The notes under the pieces are model-generated. The model searched no databases and had not been told where the DNA came from. It saw nothing but the letters and a program-made list of their open reading frames with translations. DNA of 64,000 nt from the NCBI RefSeq assembly GCF_001042525.2, contig NZ_CP011921.2, positions 1,426,001 to 1,490,000 on the forward strand. The letters run 5' to 3'. Position numbers and translations under genes: made by a program. Position 1 is the stretch's first letter. The number at the start of each line of letters is the position of its first letter. Shown one piece after another: positions 49,612-58,885 of the stretch. Source of the DNA: Francisella orientalis FNO12 (GTDB lineage Bacteria > Pseudomonadota > Gammaproteobacteria > Francisellales > Francisellaceae).

Positions 49612-51022
49612 TTATATATATTTTCTCACATCTGCTAAAGATTGTTCAAATTTAATTTGTCCATTCTCATAATAAGTTTCAAGTATTGAATTGCTATGAT
49701 ACTCTCCTATAGCATACTGATCATCTAGAACTATTGTCTGATAATTACCTTTAGTATCTTTAATCAAATCTAGACGTCCTTGTTTAGATTTCTTTGTAGG
49801 ATCTGTGACAGACTCTTTTTTAACTCCAATTAAAGAGTCCCCTCGTTTGATTGCCGAGCATTTAATAGCAAACTTGAAACTATCTCTATTTATAGATGAC
49901 TCATGATTTCCTTGTAGTAATGCTCCACCCATACCAAAAGCTATATTCTCAGCGGAAAACCCATTTTTTCATCGCCGATAGTATACTCTTTGCTAAACTA
50001 AGACTCACTCCATCACCTTGTATCAAGGCTACTCTCTCTAAAATTTTATACCCCTTAGCATTTACACTACTACCATAAGCTTTTTCTAGTTCACTAAGAG
50101 CATATAAGATATTATCTATAGCATCTCCTGAATCGGGTCTAATTACCAAGTTTGCTTTTTTAGCTTTGACTTTATCTTTTAAATCAATCCAAGTTTGTAT
50201 TGCTTGTTTGAAGTCCCAACTATCAGAAACACAAGCATATAAAATACTATTATCTCCAAATTACTCAATCATATTCTCAAAGGCTTGGCGCTCAGACTCA
50301 GAACCCCTACCCCAGCTAGTCATCGTTGAATGCTCACTTGCAGGAATTGAATAACCCTCCATATTTTCATGATAATACTCTTTACAAACTTGTAGTGCTG
50401 CTAAGGTATCTATTCCTAGAAAATTAGTCAGGTGCACCGCCCCGCCAATCCCTGCAGACTCCTCTGATGAAACACCTCTATAACCAAAATCATGAAGCAT
50501 AAATTCTAGCTTATCGAGATTATCTGCGGTTTCTAGAAGATATTTTTTGATTAGTTTTTTGATATTAAAACTGATAGTTGCAACTGTAGTTAGATACCAT
50601 ACTTTCAAAAGTAGTGTTTCTAGTAATCCAGGCAACCAAAATAACTCATAATCTGTACTTTCTATAGTCATCAACACATTATGTAAGGATACTAGACTCC
50701 CCTCTCTAACCGCACGAATCCTAACTGGAAAATAACCATTATACTTTTTTAAGATTTTCTCAAAGCCTTCTCGATAAAATACCAAACCATGAGCTTTTAG
50801 AATTTCTTCAGCTTCATCTATCATTTCTAGTGTTATGGGCCGAGATAAGTATTTTTTGATGTAGTACTGTAAGCCAAAAAATCTAGTATGCGTTCCTAAA
50901 TCACTATTTACAGTACCACGACTTGCTAAATAAAAATGAAGATAATTGGCATCTTTAGGATACTGATAAGGATGTGAGTGTTTATAACTATCAGTCATTA
51001 ATATCAGGTTGTTTCTATGCAT
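49612..51022 (-). pseudogene. nadV: Nicotinamide phosphoribosyltransferase, broken
   Basis: The full-length homologue would have about 469 residues. The start at ATG 51022 (LILMTDSYKHSHPYQYP) and blocks such as SRGTVNSDLGT, EFMLHDFGYRGVSSEESAG, AASEHSTM-like IPASEHSTMTSWGRG, LVIRPDSGDA, IQGDGVSL and NIAFGMGGALLQ are those of NadV/NAMPT. A TAA at 50261-50263 replaces a Gln codon after AFENMIE, and an extra A in the run opposite 49964-49969 shifts the frame just before NGFSAENIAFG. The enzyme makes NMN from nicotinamide. Its loss would remove nicotinamide salvage by this route. It is the third gene of the ocd-rocF-nadV run. Confidence 0.9.
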
Positions 51023-51077
51023 CAGATATATAAAGAGAAACTTGTAAGATAATGTTATTAAAAGTTTTACAGATAAA

Positions 51078-51947
51078 CTATTTTTGTGTTAGATTTTTTA
51101 TATTGCCTTCAACTAATCTTATTAGTTTTGACATATATTTAAGCGAGATTTCTGTTTTATCAATCAGAGGATTATATTCTGCCACTTCAAAACAAACTAA
51201 ACTATTAAAATTAATTTTCTCAATAGTTTTGTAAAAAACTTGTGGATCAATACCATTTTCAACTGGAGTTCCTACAGCATCAAGGTTAGTAGGATCTAAA
51301 CCATCCAAATCAAAACTAATCCCTACATTACCCTCTGTAACCTTCTCAAGACGTTCAAACTCTTGTAAAAATAATTCTTCAAAGTTTCTATCAGTTAAAT
51401 CTGTTTGATAATAAACTTTAACACCTAATTTTTCCAAAAAATCTCTTTCTGGCTTTTCATAAGAGCGAATTCCAAAGAAAACAATATTCTTAGGCTTTAA
51501 CTTAGGATTATCATTTAGTACCTTTGTTAATTCCTCATGTCCATATCCTAAAAGATGTGCTACAGGCATACCATGAATATTACCCGTCTCAGAAGTTTCT
51601 GGTCTATGACTGTCCATATGAGCATCAATCCAAATCAAACCAAGCTCTTTTTTCTGACTTTTAAGATAATCATAAACCCCACTCCATGTACCTATCGCAC
51701 ATGAGTGATCTCCTCCTAGAGCCAAAGGAAACTTACCCTCTTTAAGAATTTCAGATACTCGTTGAGCAACCTTGGTAAAATACTTACCCATAGTAGGTAC
51801 TTCAGCTCTTCCACCAATATAATTGATAATTTGAGCATCTATACGTCTATCTCTTAACTCATTCAACAAAGCATATGGAGCTCTTCCACAACCAATTTCT
51901 CTGCCAGCATTACCAATAGCTATTCCTACTGCCTCTACTTTTTTCAT
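51078..51947 (-). CDS. rocF: Arginase
   Basis: 289 residues, ureohydrolase family. The two-manganese site is complete: LALGGDHSCAIG, LIWIDAHMDSH and GISFDLDGLDPTNLDAVGTP, with GNIHGMPVAHLLG as the usual arginase loop. It hydrolyses L-arginine to ornithine and urea in the cytoplasm. It lies 15 bp downstream of an ornithine cyclodeaminase-family gene, so arginine could be converted through ornithine to proline. Agmatinase or formiminoglutamase activity is possible in this family but the loop favours arginase. Confidence 0.85.
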   Translation of the reverse strand: MKKVEAVGIAIGNAGREIGCGRAPYALLNELRDRRIDAQIINYIGGRAEVPTMGKYFTKVAQRVSEILKEGKFPLALGGDHSCAIGTWSGVYDYLKSQKKELGLIWIDAHMDSHRPETSETGNIHGMPVAHLLGYGHEELTKVLNDNPKLKPKNIVFFGIRSYEKPERDFLEKLGVKVYYQTDLTDRNFEELFLQEFERLEKVTEGNVGISFDLDGLDPTNLDAVGTPVENGIDPQVFYKTIEKINFNSLVCFEVAEYNPLIDKTEISLKYMSKLIRLVEGNIKNLTQK

Positions 51948-51962
51948 TTCATCACCCCAATA

Positions 51963-52979
51963 TTATAATACTGAAAATAAATTCTTAGGATCTTTGATTG
52001 GTGGTACCATATCCATTTGGATACCAATATCATACTTCTCAGCTAAATCTAAGGTCAGACGAAGTGCTGAGAAATCTTCGATTGCAAAACCTACAGAATC
52101 ATAGATCGTAATTTCTTTATCATTTTCACGACCTTTTTTCTTACCAGTTAAAATTTCCCATACTTCCGCATGTAAAACTTGCTCAACTTCTTGTGGTGAT
52201 AAGTTTTGAATCTCTCCCTCAATCATTGACTGCTCTTTGTATTCAACAACTACTTTACCTCTGAAGAGAATATCCATATCAAGTTCAGTCTTACCAGGAC
52301 AATCTCCACCCAAACCACTTATATGTACACCTTCTTTAACCCAATCATTTTCAATTACAATTGCATGAAGTTTACAAGCCGTACATACGACAATGATGTC
52401 CGCACCTTCACAAGCCTCTTTAGCACTATCACATGCTATAAATTCAAGATCTACATCTTTCATATTATTAGCATATTTTTTCATAGCTTTAGGATCTGTA
52501 TCAAAATATCTAACTGTTTGAATAGGTCTGATTAATTTATGAGCTAAAGTTTGAAATTCGCTTTGAGCACCTGTTCCTATTAGCGCCATAGTCTTACTAT
52601 CTTTGCGCGCTAAGTAGTCTGTTGCTAACACAGTCGCAGCTGCAGTTCTTAAAGCTGTAAGAACAGTCATTTCAGATATAAGTAGTGGATAACCATGTTT
52701 AATCTCATTTAACTGTCCTGTAGCTACAACTGTCTGCTTACCATCAAATGGATTTGCAGGATGTCCATTTACACATTTATATGTAAATAATTTATTGTCA
52801 GCAGTTGGCATAAGTTCCAGAACACCTCCTGGAACATGAGCTGCATATCTTGGTGATTTATCAAACTCTTGCCATCTTATAAAGTCCTGTTTTGTATATT
52901 CAACCAGGTCTCTAATAAAGTTATCAAAACCGCGCTTTTGCACTATTTTTGCTATATCTTGAACTGATAAGATTCTCAT
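51963..52979 (-). CDS. Ornithine cyclodeaminase/mu-crystallin family protein
   Basis: 338 residues. Key marks are the substrate Lys region TGQLNEIKHGYPLLISEMTVLTALRTAAA, ALIGTGAQSEFQTLA as the NAD-binding motif, GADIIVVCTACKLHA, and GVHISGLGGDCPGKTELD. The last is the form found in true ornithine cyclodeaminases. The expected reaction is L-ornithine to L-proline plus ammonia. It precedes arginase on the minus strand and they make a two-step arginine-to-proline route. The start ATG 52979 is preceded by GGAGA. About 190 bp of gene-free AT-rich sequence separates it from the COG3014-like gene. Confidence 0.85.
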   Translation of the reverse strand: MRILSVQDIAKIVQKRGFDNFIRDLVEYTKQDFIRWQEFDKSPRYAAHVPGGVLELMPTADNKLFTYKCVNGHPANPFDGKQTVVATGQLNEIKHGYPLLISEMTVLTALRTAAATVLATDYLARKDSKTMALIGTGAQSEFQTLAHKLIRPIQTVRYFDTDPKAMKKYANNMKDVDLEFIACDSAKEACEGADIIVVCTACKLHAIVIENDWVKEGVHISGLGGDCPGKTELDMDILFRGKVVVEYKEQSMIEGEIQNLSPQEVEQVLHAEVWEILTGKKKGRENDKEITIYDSVGFAIEDFSALRLTLDLAEKYDIGIQMDMVPPIKDPKNLFSVL

Positions 52980-53172
52980 ATCTTCTCCAATTTACTATTA
53001 AATAGTTTTATTTTTTAAATAATTTAACCTACTAAATATATTCATAAGAATATGATTAATCAATAGAAACTTATGCAATTATTTATTTCTCGACAGAATA
53101 TATCACTACAACTAAAAAATACTTTTGATCATTTTTAAAAGATTAATTTTCAAAGTTAATTTACAATCAATA

Positions 53173-54564
53173 TTATAAAATTTCGTTTAATAATATCCTT
53201 TGATAACAGCCTTCGCTAGTTAACCATACCAGAGTTATCTTTTGGGGCATAATAGTTACGATTGTATCTTTATTATTAATTTTGAGAGTATATTCACCTT
53301 GATCTAAATCCTTAGAAAATAAATCGACATTTTTGGGCAAAAGATTCCAGCTTCTTAAATCCGCTTGGGTTGTCGCCATGTTATATACCGATGTTCCAAT
53401 TGCTGCTAGAGCCGCATAGTCACCTGATGATCTAATAGCTGCCACAGAAATAGCTGTTTTTGTAACCAGACGTAAAACCTCTCTAGTTACAATCGCAGGA
53501 TATTGATCTGATAAAGATTTAGCTGCCATTGCAGTCGTATCAACCAGTAATGCTGTTTTACCTTTATCGATAATCTTATTACCTTTTAAAATCTCTACAT
53601 CGGCATTAGGTGCTAACTTATAAGAGCCATAGTATGGTAACGAAATTTTTTGAACTCCAGCTTGTTGGAAAAATATCGCGATCGGTATATCGAACTTTTT
53701 AATGGGCTCAACCCAGCCACTCTCATATATTACAACAAGTTTACCTTGCCCTTGTAGATAGATATTATGACCAGTATCAAAAGCATTCTTGATTTGTTTA
53801 TAGTCTTCTTTAACATATGGATTGTTTGGAACAACTCTTAGAGCATTACTCATTGATAAGTTAGCATTATTTAGATCAGTATCGTATGACTGATATATCA
53901 AAGCCTCTAGATAATATCCAAAAGCATTTTCATAAGAGTTTTTTACCCTATCAGCTATACTCACTAGCTGTCTATATTGTTTTGAACTAGATATATTTGA
54001 TGAAACCTGTCTAGAATTAACATGATTAAATTCTTCATATCTAGTTTTATTTGTCTGAGCAGCTAAATCTTTTGCTTCATAAGTGGCATATTGCGCATAT
54101 GATAAGTTACGAATACTGACAGCAGTATTTTCTAAGTCATGCTGTTTTAAGTAGTTTAGTGCTTGATAAGCATATAAAAAAGTAATTTCATAATCAGATA
54201 TATAGTAATATCTCTCTTTATCACTTAAAAGAGTAGTTTGAGTATTTTTAAGTATATTCCTAACTCTTATTTTTGCTTCTGCTTCTGACTTTGCAACATA
54301 ATCCGTTGCCTTGGTATATTTAGCTTGTGATAGTTCAGTTTTACCAAGTAGCTGATCAAAACGTCCAGTTTCTAAGAAACCGATAGAAGCATTAACACCA
54401 TCACTACCAAAAGCATCATCAAATTTAGTTTCAATAGGCTTATATCTGCATGTTTCAATAGCATCTTTGGCAGTTTCTACCTTATCAGGATGACTACCAC
54501 TGAATGTCGCACAGCTAGAAATTATTAAGCATACAATAGATAATAAACAGACTTTAACTTTCAT
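53173..54564 (-). CDS. COG3014-like lipoprotein with tetratricopeptide-like helices
   Basis: About 463 residues from ATG 54564 (MKVKVCLLSIVCLIISSC, a lipoprotein signal with the lipobox cysteine at 18 and CATFSG after it). The upstream in-frame ATG at 54621 would bury this signal and overlap the previous gene. The middle is helical repeats (RYYYISDYEITFLYAYQALNYL, ENAFGYYLEALIYQS, NNPYVKEDYKQI). The C-terminal half has a beta-rich domain (GQGKLVVIYESGWVEPIKKFDIPIAI). It should be an outer- or inner-membrane lipoprotein in the periplasm. It is the last gene of the LpoB/CsgG-like envelope group. Its function is unknown; I recognise only the family. Confidence 0.75.
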   Translation of the reverse strand: MKVKVCLLSIVCLIISSCATFSGSHPDKVETAKDAIETCRYKPIETKFDDAFGSDGVNASIGFLETGRFDQLLGKTELSQAKYTKATDYVAKSEAEAKIRVRNILKNTQTTLLSDKERYYYISDYEITFLYAYQALNYLKQHDLENTAVSIRNLSYAQYATYEAKDLAAQTNKTRYEEFNHVNSRQVSSNISSSKQYRQLVSIADRVKNSYENAFGYYLEALIYQSYDTDLNNANLSMSNALRVVPNNPYVKEDYKQIKNAFDTGHNIYLQGQGKLVVIYESGWVEPIKKFDIPIAIFFQQAGVQKISLPYYGSYKLAPNADVEILKGNKIIDKGKTALLVDTTAMAAKSLSDQYPAIVTREVLRLVTKTAISVAAIRSSGDYAALAAIGTSVYNMATTQADLRSWNLLPKNVDLFSKDLDQGEYTLKINNKDTIVTIMPQKITLVWLTSEGCYQRILLNEIL

Positions 54565-54565
54565 A

Positions 54566-55561
54566 CTACTTGGATAGGTAAGCACGTAAACCTGGATGTA
54601 CTTTAGATAAGCTACCATCAATTACAATACCTACAGAATACTTAGGCATCACATCTGTAATTCGTACTTTTGCTAAAACTTTACTATCTAAGACAATATG
54701 CTGTCCTGTTGCCGGATCAACACTAGTACCCCCTTCTTGGCGAATCTCATAAGTACTAGCCTTAACGACTCCATTACCACCTCGGTTAAAATATATCTCG
54801 CCATCGTCTACTTTTAATACTTGAAGAGGATATATAGCTCCAACAATCTGTTTAGATATTGTTTGACCGATTTGCTCAGCAACATAACTTAATATCTGTG
54901 AGTGATCACCATTGTCATAGTTAGCATACTCGTTAGCGATATTTGCTGGTACTTGCAATCTAACGACATTCGACCATTTAACCTCCATAGTAGCTAACTC
55001 AATCATACGATAAGCCACACTCGCTGAGACATTCAGTGTTGTAAAGTCTTCTCCATAATACGAACTCTTCTTCTTACTAATGTTTAAACCTAAGATATCA
55101 CCAGTTAGTATAAAATCAGCGCCTATTCTTTGATTTAGTTTTTCTTTTTCGCTAGAGTCATTAGAGTTTATTATACTTCGAATTTCTTCTTCATAAGCTT
55201 TCCCATCTTTAGCATCCCTATTAGAAACCCTAAATTTACGTGTTTGCGTAATTTGAGCTATTATAGTTTGATTGAGACCATCCTGAAGCTGCTTTTCACT
55301 ATAATTACCATTTATGGTCGATCCTTTTATATCAAATGGTAATATAGCAACTGTAAACATTTTGAGATTATTTCGCTCATCTACACCTTTGTACTTAAGC
55401 GTACTTCCAGAGTTAGTACCTAAAGTGTTATTTAATGAGTTATTTAACAAGTTAGCTGAACTACCAGATACAATATTTGTAGAAGAATCTGCAGCAACAG
55501 CAACATTACTAATTATAGAAGTCAAAAATAGAGAAAAAAAAATTAATATCTTTTGCATCAT
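54566..55561 (-). CDS. CsgG/HfaB-like periplasmic protein
   Basis: 331 residues with a signal peptide (KILIFFSLFLTSIISNVAVAA). The central region follows CsgG: VAILPFDIKGSTINGNYSE, TQTRKFRVSNRD, GADFILTGDILGL, SASVAYRMIELATMEVKWSNVVRLQ, and QTISKQIVGAIYPLQVLKV. No lipobox Cys follows the signal, unlike true CsgG. A C-terminal beta domain (DGEIYFNRGGNGVVK, LAKVRITDVMPKYSVGIVIDG) resembles those in LpoB/CsgG-type assembly proteins. The ATG is 6 bp from the previous stop, so it is co-transcribed with its neighbours. The likely role is in the periplasm or at the outer membrane, not necessarily in curli export. Confidence 0.75.
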   Translation of the reverse strand: MMQKILIFFSLFLTSIISNVAVAADSSTNIVSGSSANLLNNSLNNTLGTNSGSTLKYKGVDERNNLKMFTVAILPFDIKGSTINGNYSEKQLQDGLNQTIIAQITQTRKFRVSNRDAKDGKAYEEEIRSIINSNDSSEKEKLNQRIGADFILTGDILGLNISKKKSSYYGEDFTTLNVSASVAYRMIELATMEVKWSNVVRLQVPANIANEYANYDNGDHSQILSYVAEQIGQTISKQIVGAIYPLQVLKVDDGEIYFNRGGNGVVKASTYEIRQEGGTSVDPATGQHIVLDSKVLAKVRITDVMPKYSVGIVIDGSLSKVHPGLRAYLSK

Positions 55562-55567
55562 TCTATC

Positions 55568-56992
55568 CTAGAATTGGTTTAAATATTTATTATCATTACT
55601 TTGTCTAATAATTACTTTACCATTTAAGGAAGTTTCTCCACTTTCTGTACTTTTAGCGTTTTGTTTACGATATTCATCATAGTTAAAGTTTTTAATCTTA
55701 TTTGCCGTAGCTACTTGCTTAGGATCCCATTTTAATACAACACCATATACAGTATTCTCCGTACTTGGTAACTTATAGCGCCATCTCTTAACAGTTTTAA
55801 GACCAATAATATCTAGGTTTGCTTTTGTTTTGTAATATGTAGATAGTGTCTTTTCAATATCAGTTGCATCTATTCTACGTGTTTGTTGCGTTTTAGTATT
55901 TTTAGCAAGAGTGCTAGAGATATCCTCAGACATAGTCAAAGCTTCTTTAGTTGACATTTGTCCAGCAATTAGTGTAACTAAATTTGCTCTTGCCATAATC
56001 TCAGCTTGCTTATAACCATAATCACCAGCCGAAACTCCTTGAATTTTTGGACCTGTGTACGAGCCTTGACCATATGATAAGATATATGGTTTATTATCTT
56101 CTCCAAAACCAACACGGATACCATAATCACCCATCATATCTTCGCCTGACTTATCCTTATATAAGTCAGAAGGAGATTGTCCACCTTTACCAACAATTAC
56201 AGGCTCATTACCATGCTTAATATCTTCAAACATTCCTTTAATTTTATCTGAATAAATAACCACTACACCAATAGCCGCATTACCATTTTTTTCTACCACA
56301 AAAGTCTTGATTGGTAGTAGACCTGATAAGTTACCAAACCCTGTAGTTAAGCTTTTAACGGTCATTTGCTGACTTAAGAGAGCTTTTCTCTTCTCATCAG
56401 GTGTTGCAAAATCATCTGGATTTAAACCTTGATCTTTTAATTGTTTATCTAGTTTTGCTTCTTCTAATGCTTGTTGCTTAGCGTCAATAGCTGCTTGAGT
56501 ACCCTCTTTTGGCTTATCAGAATCTGTATTAATGTCATTAACATTAGAACCTTGAGTACTATCTATGCTCAGACTCTTATCAACTTTTGTATTAGCTGAT
56601 ATAAACGATATATATTCTGCCTGTGCTTTTATCAAAGCCTTCTCAAATGCTAACTGAGCACTATCGACATAATTTGAATTTGTTTGATTGACAGAGGCTG
56701 TACCTATAGCAGAACCAACATAATCATATTTATCTCTAAGATTATTCTGATCGATATAACTCTCCATTACATCACTTAAAATTTCTTCTGTGGATCTCTT
56801 ATCTTCTGTAGTTGTCGCAACTGCTTTTGAATCTGATGAGATAGCACTATTAAGATTAGATACATCTGAACCCATATCAACAGATTGCGACTGCTCAGCT
56901 GTAGATTTAGTATCTACAGTTGTTTCTGCAGCAACTAAAGGACTTGCTAATAATGATGAAACAATTAATGAGCTTAATATTTTCTTTTTCAT
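55568..56992 (-). CDS. Secreted protein of the envelope group, DUF6844-like
   Basis: 474 residues with a clean signal peptide (KKKILSSLIVSSLLASPLVAA) and a Ser/Asp/Thr-rich segment to about residue 65. Then comes a helical part (YIDQNNLRDKYDYVGSAIGTASV, AQLAFEKALIKAQAEYISFIS) and a beta-rich domain (LLPIKTFVVEKNGNAAIGVVVIYS, YGIRVGFGEDNKPYILSYGQG). The C-terminus shows RRWRYKLPSTENTVYGVVLKW-like strands. I cannot assign a reaction; I recall such proteins co-occurring with CsgG-like and LpoB-like neighbours. It lies between the LpoB-like lipoprotein (66 bp upstream) and the CsgG-like gene (6 bp downstream). Confidence 0.6.
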   Translation of the reverse strand: MKKKILSSLIVSSLLASPLVAAETTVDTKSTAEQSQSVDMGSDVSNLNSAISSDSKAVATTTEDKRSTEEILSDVMESYIDQNNLRDKYDYVGSAIGTASVNQTNSNYVDSAQLAFEKALIKAQAEYISFISANTKVDKSLSIDSTQGSNVNDINTDSDKPKEGTQAAIDAKQQALEEAKLDKQLKDQGLNPDDFATPDEKRKALLSQQMTVKSLTTGFGNLSGLLPIKTFVVEKNGNAAIGVVVIYSDKIKGMFEDIKHGNEPVIVGKGGQSPSDLYKDKSGEDMMGDYGIRVGFGEDNKPYILSYGQGSYTGPKIQGVSAGDYGYKQAEIMARANLVTLIAGQMSTKEALTMSEDISSTLAKNTKTQQTRRIDATDIEKTLSTYYKTKANLDIIGLKTVKRWRYKLPSTENTVYGVVLKWDPKQVATANKIKNFNYDEYRKQNAKSTESGETSLNGKVIIRQSNDNKYLNQF

Positions 56993-57058
56993 AGTATTTT
57001 ATCTCCTATGTTTTAAGAAATTTCAGATCTATTCTGAAATAACTATTTTGAAATCTAA

Positions 57059-57664
57059 CTACCAGCCAAATGTTGATTTAGTCTGTGATTTACGGATTTG
57101 CTTATCATCTTGCCATACAACAAGACCTGTTTTTAGATCCATCATCTTCAATGTTGCCAAGAAGAATTTAGATCTCTTATCTCCATCAACATTAGTATTA
57201 TCAATATCTTGGATAGAGCCATAAACCATATACCTAGCACCAATATGCTGACCTATCTTAGTAGCTGTACTTTGATCAACCATACCACTATTAGCTTGAT
57301 ATCCAAGCTGCTCACGTACATTTTTGATTTGAGACATATCAGTAACCTGGAATAATCCAGATTTGATAATCTGTGTCTGTACTGTATTTGACAGCATTGT
57401 TGTATTAATATGTTCTCTTGTTTCATTACGAATGTTACTAAAGAATAATGTTGGAGTATCCATAGCAGTAATTCTCTTAACTGCTCGTGAGTTTAGCATA
57501 TCTTCGGTCATCTTGTTCGTGATAGCTTGCAAATCAGTAGAACTAAAATTAATAGATGTTGTATCTACACCGTTTGGATCTTCATAAGCAACTGTTGTTT
57601 TACTACATGAGCCCAACAAAATTAAGCTTGCCGATAAAGTTACAAATAAAAGCTTTTTCTTCAT
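57059..57664 (-). CDS. lpoB: LpoB-like penicillin-binding protein activator lipoprotein
   Basis: About 201 residues from ATG 57664 (MKKKLLFVTLSASLILLGSC, lipobox LLGSC with the modified cysteine). I choose this start; an ATG 36 bp upstream would spoil the signal. The mature domain matches the LpoB fold: LQAITNKMTEDMLNSRAV, PTLFFSNIRNETREHINT, TQIIKSGLFQVTD, GARYMVYGSIQDI and LATLKMMDLKTGLVVWQDD. In E. coli the family activates PBP1b at the outer membrane. It heads the four-gene envelope group read leftwards. Whether it activates a PBP here is an inference from the family. Confidence 0.8.
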   Translation of the reverse strand: MKKKLLFVTLSASLILLGSCSKTTVAYEDPNGVDTTSINFSSTDLQAITNKMTEDMLNSRAVKRITAMDTPTLFFSNIRNETREHINTTMLSNTVQTQIIKSGLFQVTDMSQIKNVREQLGYQANSGMVDQSTATKIGQHIGARYMVYGSIQDIDNTNVDGDKRSKFFLATLKMMDLKTGLVVWQDDKQIRKSQTKSTFGW

Positions 57665-57746
57665 TATTTTTGTGAATAGAATAATTTGTCTATGTAGCAA
57701 TTATAACAAAAATAATTAAGAATGTTTTGATTATAAATAGTAAAGA

Positions 57747-58394
57747 TTATCTAAGAGGTTTAGACATAACATATACACAAACTGAACCTATTTGCTTTAT
57801 AGTATATTCAGCAAAATTATTCTTTAGATATTTTTCTATAGATTCATAAGTATCGTTTTTATTATCAAATATTCCTTTGGCATTGAATTTATTAGCCACC
57901 TTAATCGCAAGTTTTGAGCTATAGTCATTGATAATAGTCGATCCAAAAGCCACTCCATCTTTACTCAACATTTTAGCAATATTTTCGAATACTTTTTCTT
58001 TATTGCCATTATCAGGTAAACAATGAATCAAATAGTTACAAGATATAGAATCATATTTTGAATAGAATTCTTCTGCAATATCTTTAAGTATATCTACTTG
58101 ATAAGTTGATACTTCTTTATCTTTAAGTACATTCTTCACATACTCTAAACAATTTGGGTTTAGATCCATTAATGCTACTTTAGATAATCTATCTTTAACA
58201 TTTTTTAGGTAATATCCTGAGCCTACTCCTATATCTAAATGATTAGGCGATACATTATCTTTGTATAACTGCAATAGTTGAGATGTTTTACATTTCCACA
58301 AAAAAGTATTATTGAAAAATAAAACAATAAAGTTGTAAAGTTTAAGGACTAATTTAGAGTAAACCTTTTGACCATCGTGTGTACTTTTATTCAA
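57747..58394 (-). CDS. Class I SAM-dependent methyltransferase
   Basis: About 215 residues. The SAM-binding motif I is HLDIGVGSGYYLK, followed by KVALMDLNPNCLEYVK (motif II with the acidic residue), YDSISCNYLIHCLPD and FGSTIINDYS. I choose TTG 58394 as the start since a GGAGG lies 7 bp before it; in-frame ATG codons upstream lie inside the neighbouring gene. It follows that gene after 14 bp. Substrate unknown. It resembles methyltransferases of small molecules or quinones in layout only. Confidence 0.75.
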   Translation of the reverse strand: MNKSTHDGQKVYSKLVLKLYNFIVLFFNNTFLWKCKTSQLLQLYKDNVSPNHLDIGVGSGYYLKNVKDRLSKVALMDLNPNCLEYVKNVLKDKEVSTYQVDILKDIAEEFYSKYDSISCNYLIHCLPDNGNKEKVFENIAKMLSKDGVAFGSTIINDYSSKLAIKVANKFNAKGIFDNKNDTYESIEKYLKNNFAEYTIKQIGSVCVYVMSKPLR

Positions 58395-58408
58395 TTTTAT
58401 AACCTCCT

Positions 58409-58810
58409 CTACCAAAACATATTTGAACGCATTGGCTTGATTGCAAAAACAGCTATCAGTATAGCATAAATATACCATGGTACGTCTAATAGAGCTAGTA
58501 TCAATACAGCCAACATACAAGCAAAGAAAAACATACTAAAGAATAAAAGTACTTGATATAAGGGTTTATTTGTCTTTAAATATTTACGAGCTTTCTCAAT
58601 ATACAAACCTTCAAACGACAAAAGATGAATCACTATTGGAAAAACCGCTGTCAAAAACATTAGCAAATAGAAAACCCAACTAACCAACGCTAATGTTGAA
58701 TAGCTAGAAATTATTAATAAGCCAACGAGGAAGTACACTATTTTAACCAATGCAATATCAACCAAAGTGAAACGCTGTAATTTTTCTGATAAGAACTCTT
58801 CTTCATACAT
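58409..58810 (-). CDS. Small inner-membrane protein with four helices
   Basis: About 133 residues from ATG 58810, preceded by GGAG; an ATG at 58837 is less well placed. Four hydrophobic segments are seen: IVYFLVGLLIISSYSTLALV, WVFYLLMFLTAVFPIVIHLL, LLFFSMFFFACMLAVLILAL and WYIYAILIAVFAI, with a short acidic/basic N-terminus (MYEEEFLSEKLQRF). No family recognised. It is followed by the methyltransferase gene after 14 bp, so the two are likely transcribed together. Confidence 0.65.
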   Translation of the reverse strand: MYEEEFLSEKLQRFTLVDIALVKIVYFLVGLLIISSYSTLALVSWVFYLLMFLTAVFPIVIHLLSFEGLYIEKARKYLKTNKPLYQVLLFFSMFFFACMLAVLILALLDVPWYIYAILIAVFAIKPMRSNMFW

Positions 58811-58885
58811 AATGCACTCCTTAGTTTTTAGTGGCAATTACATAGTAATTTTAACTTATTAGCTAAACTTTTAAAACAAGAGACC

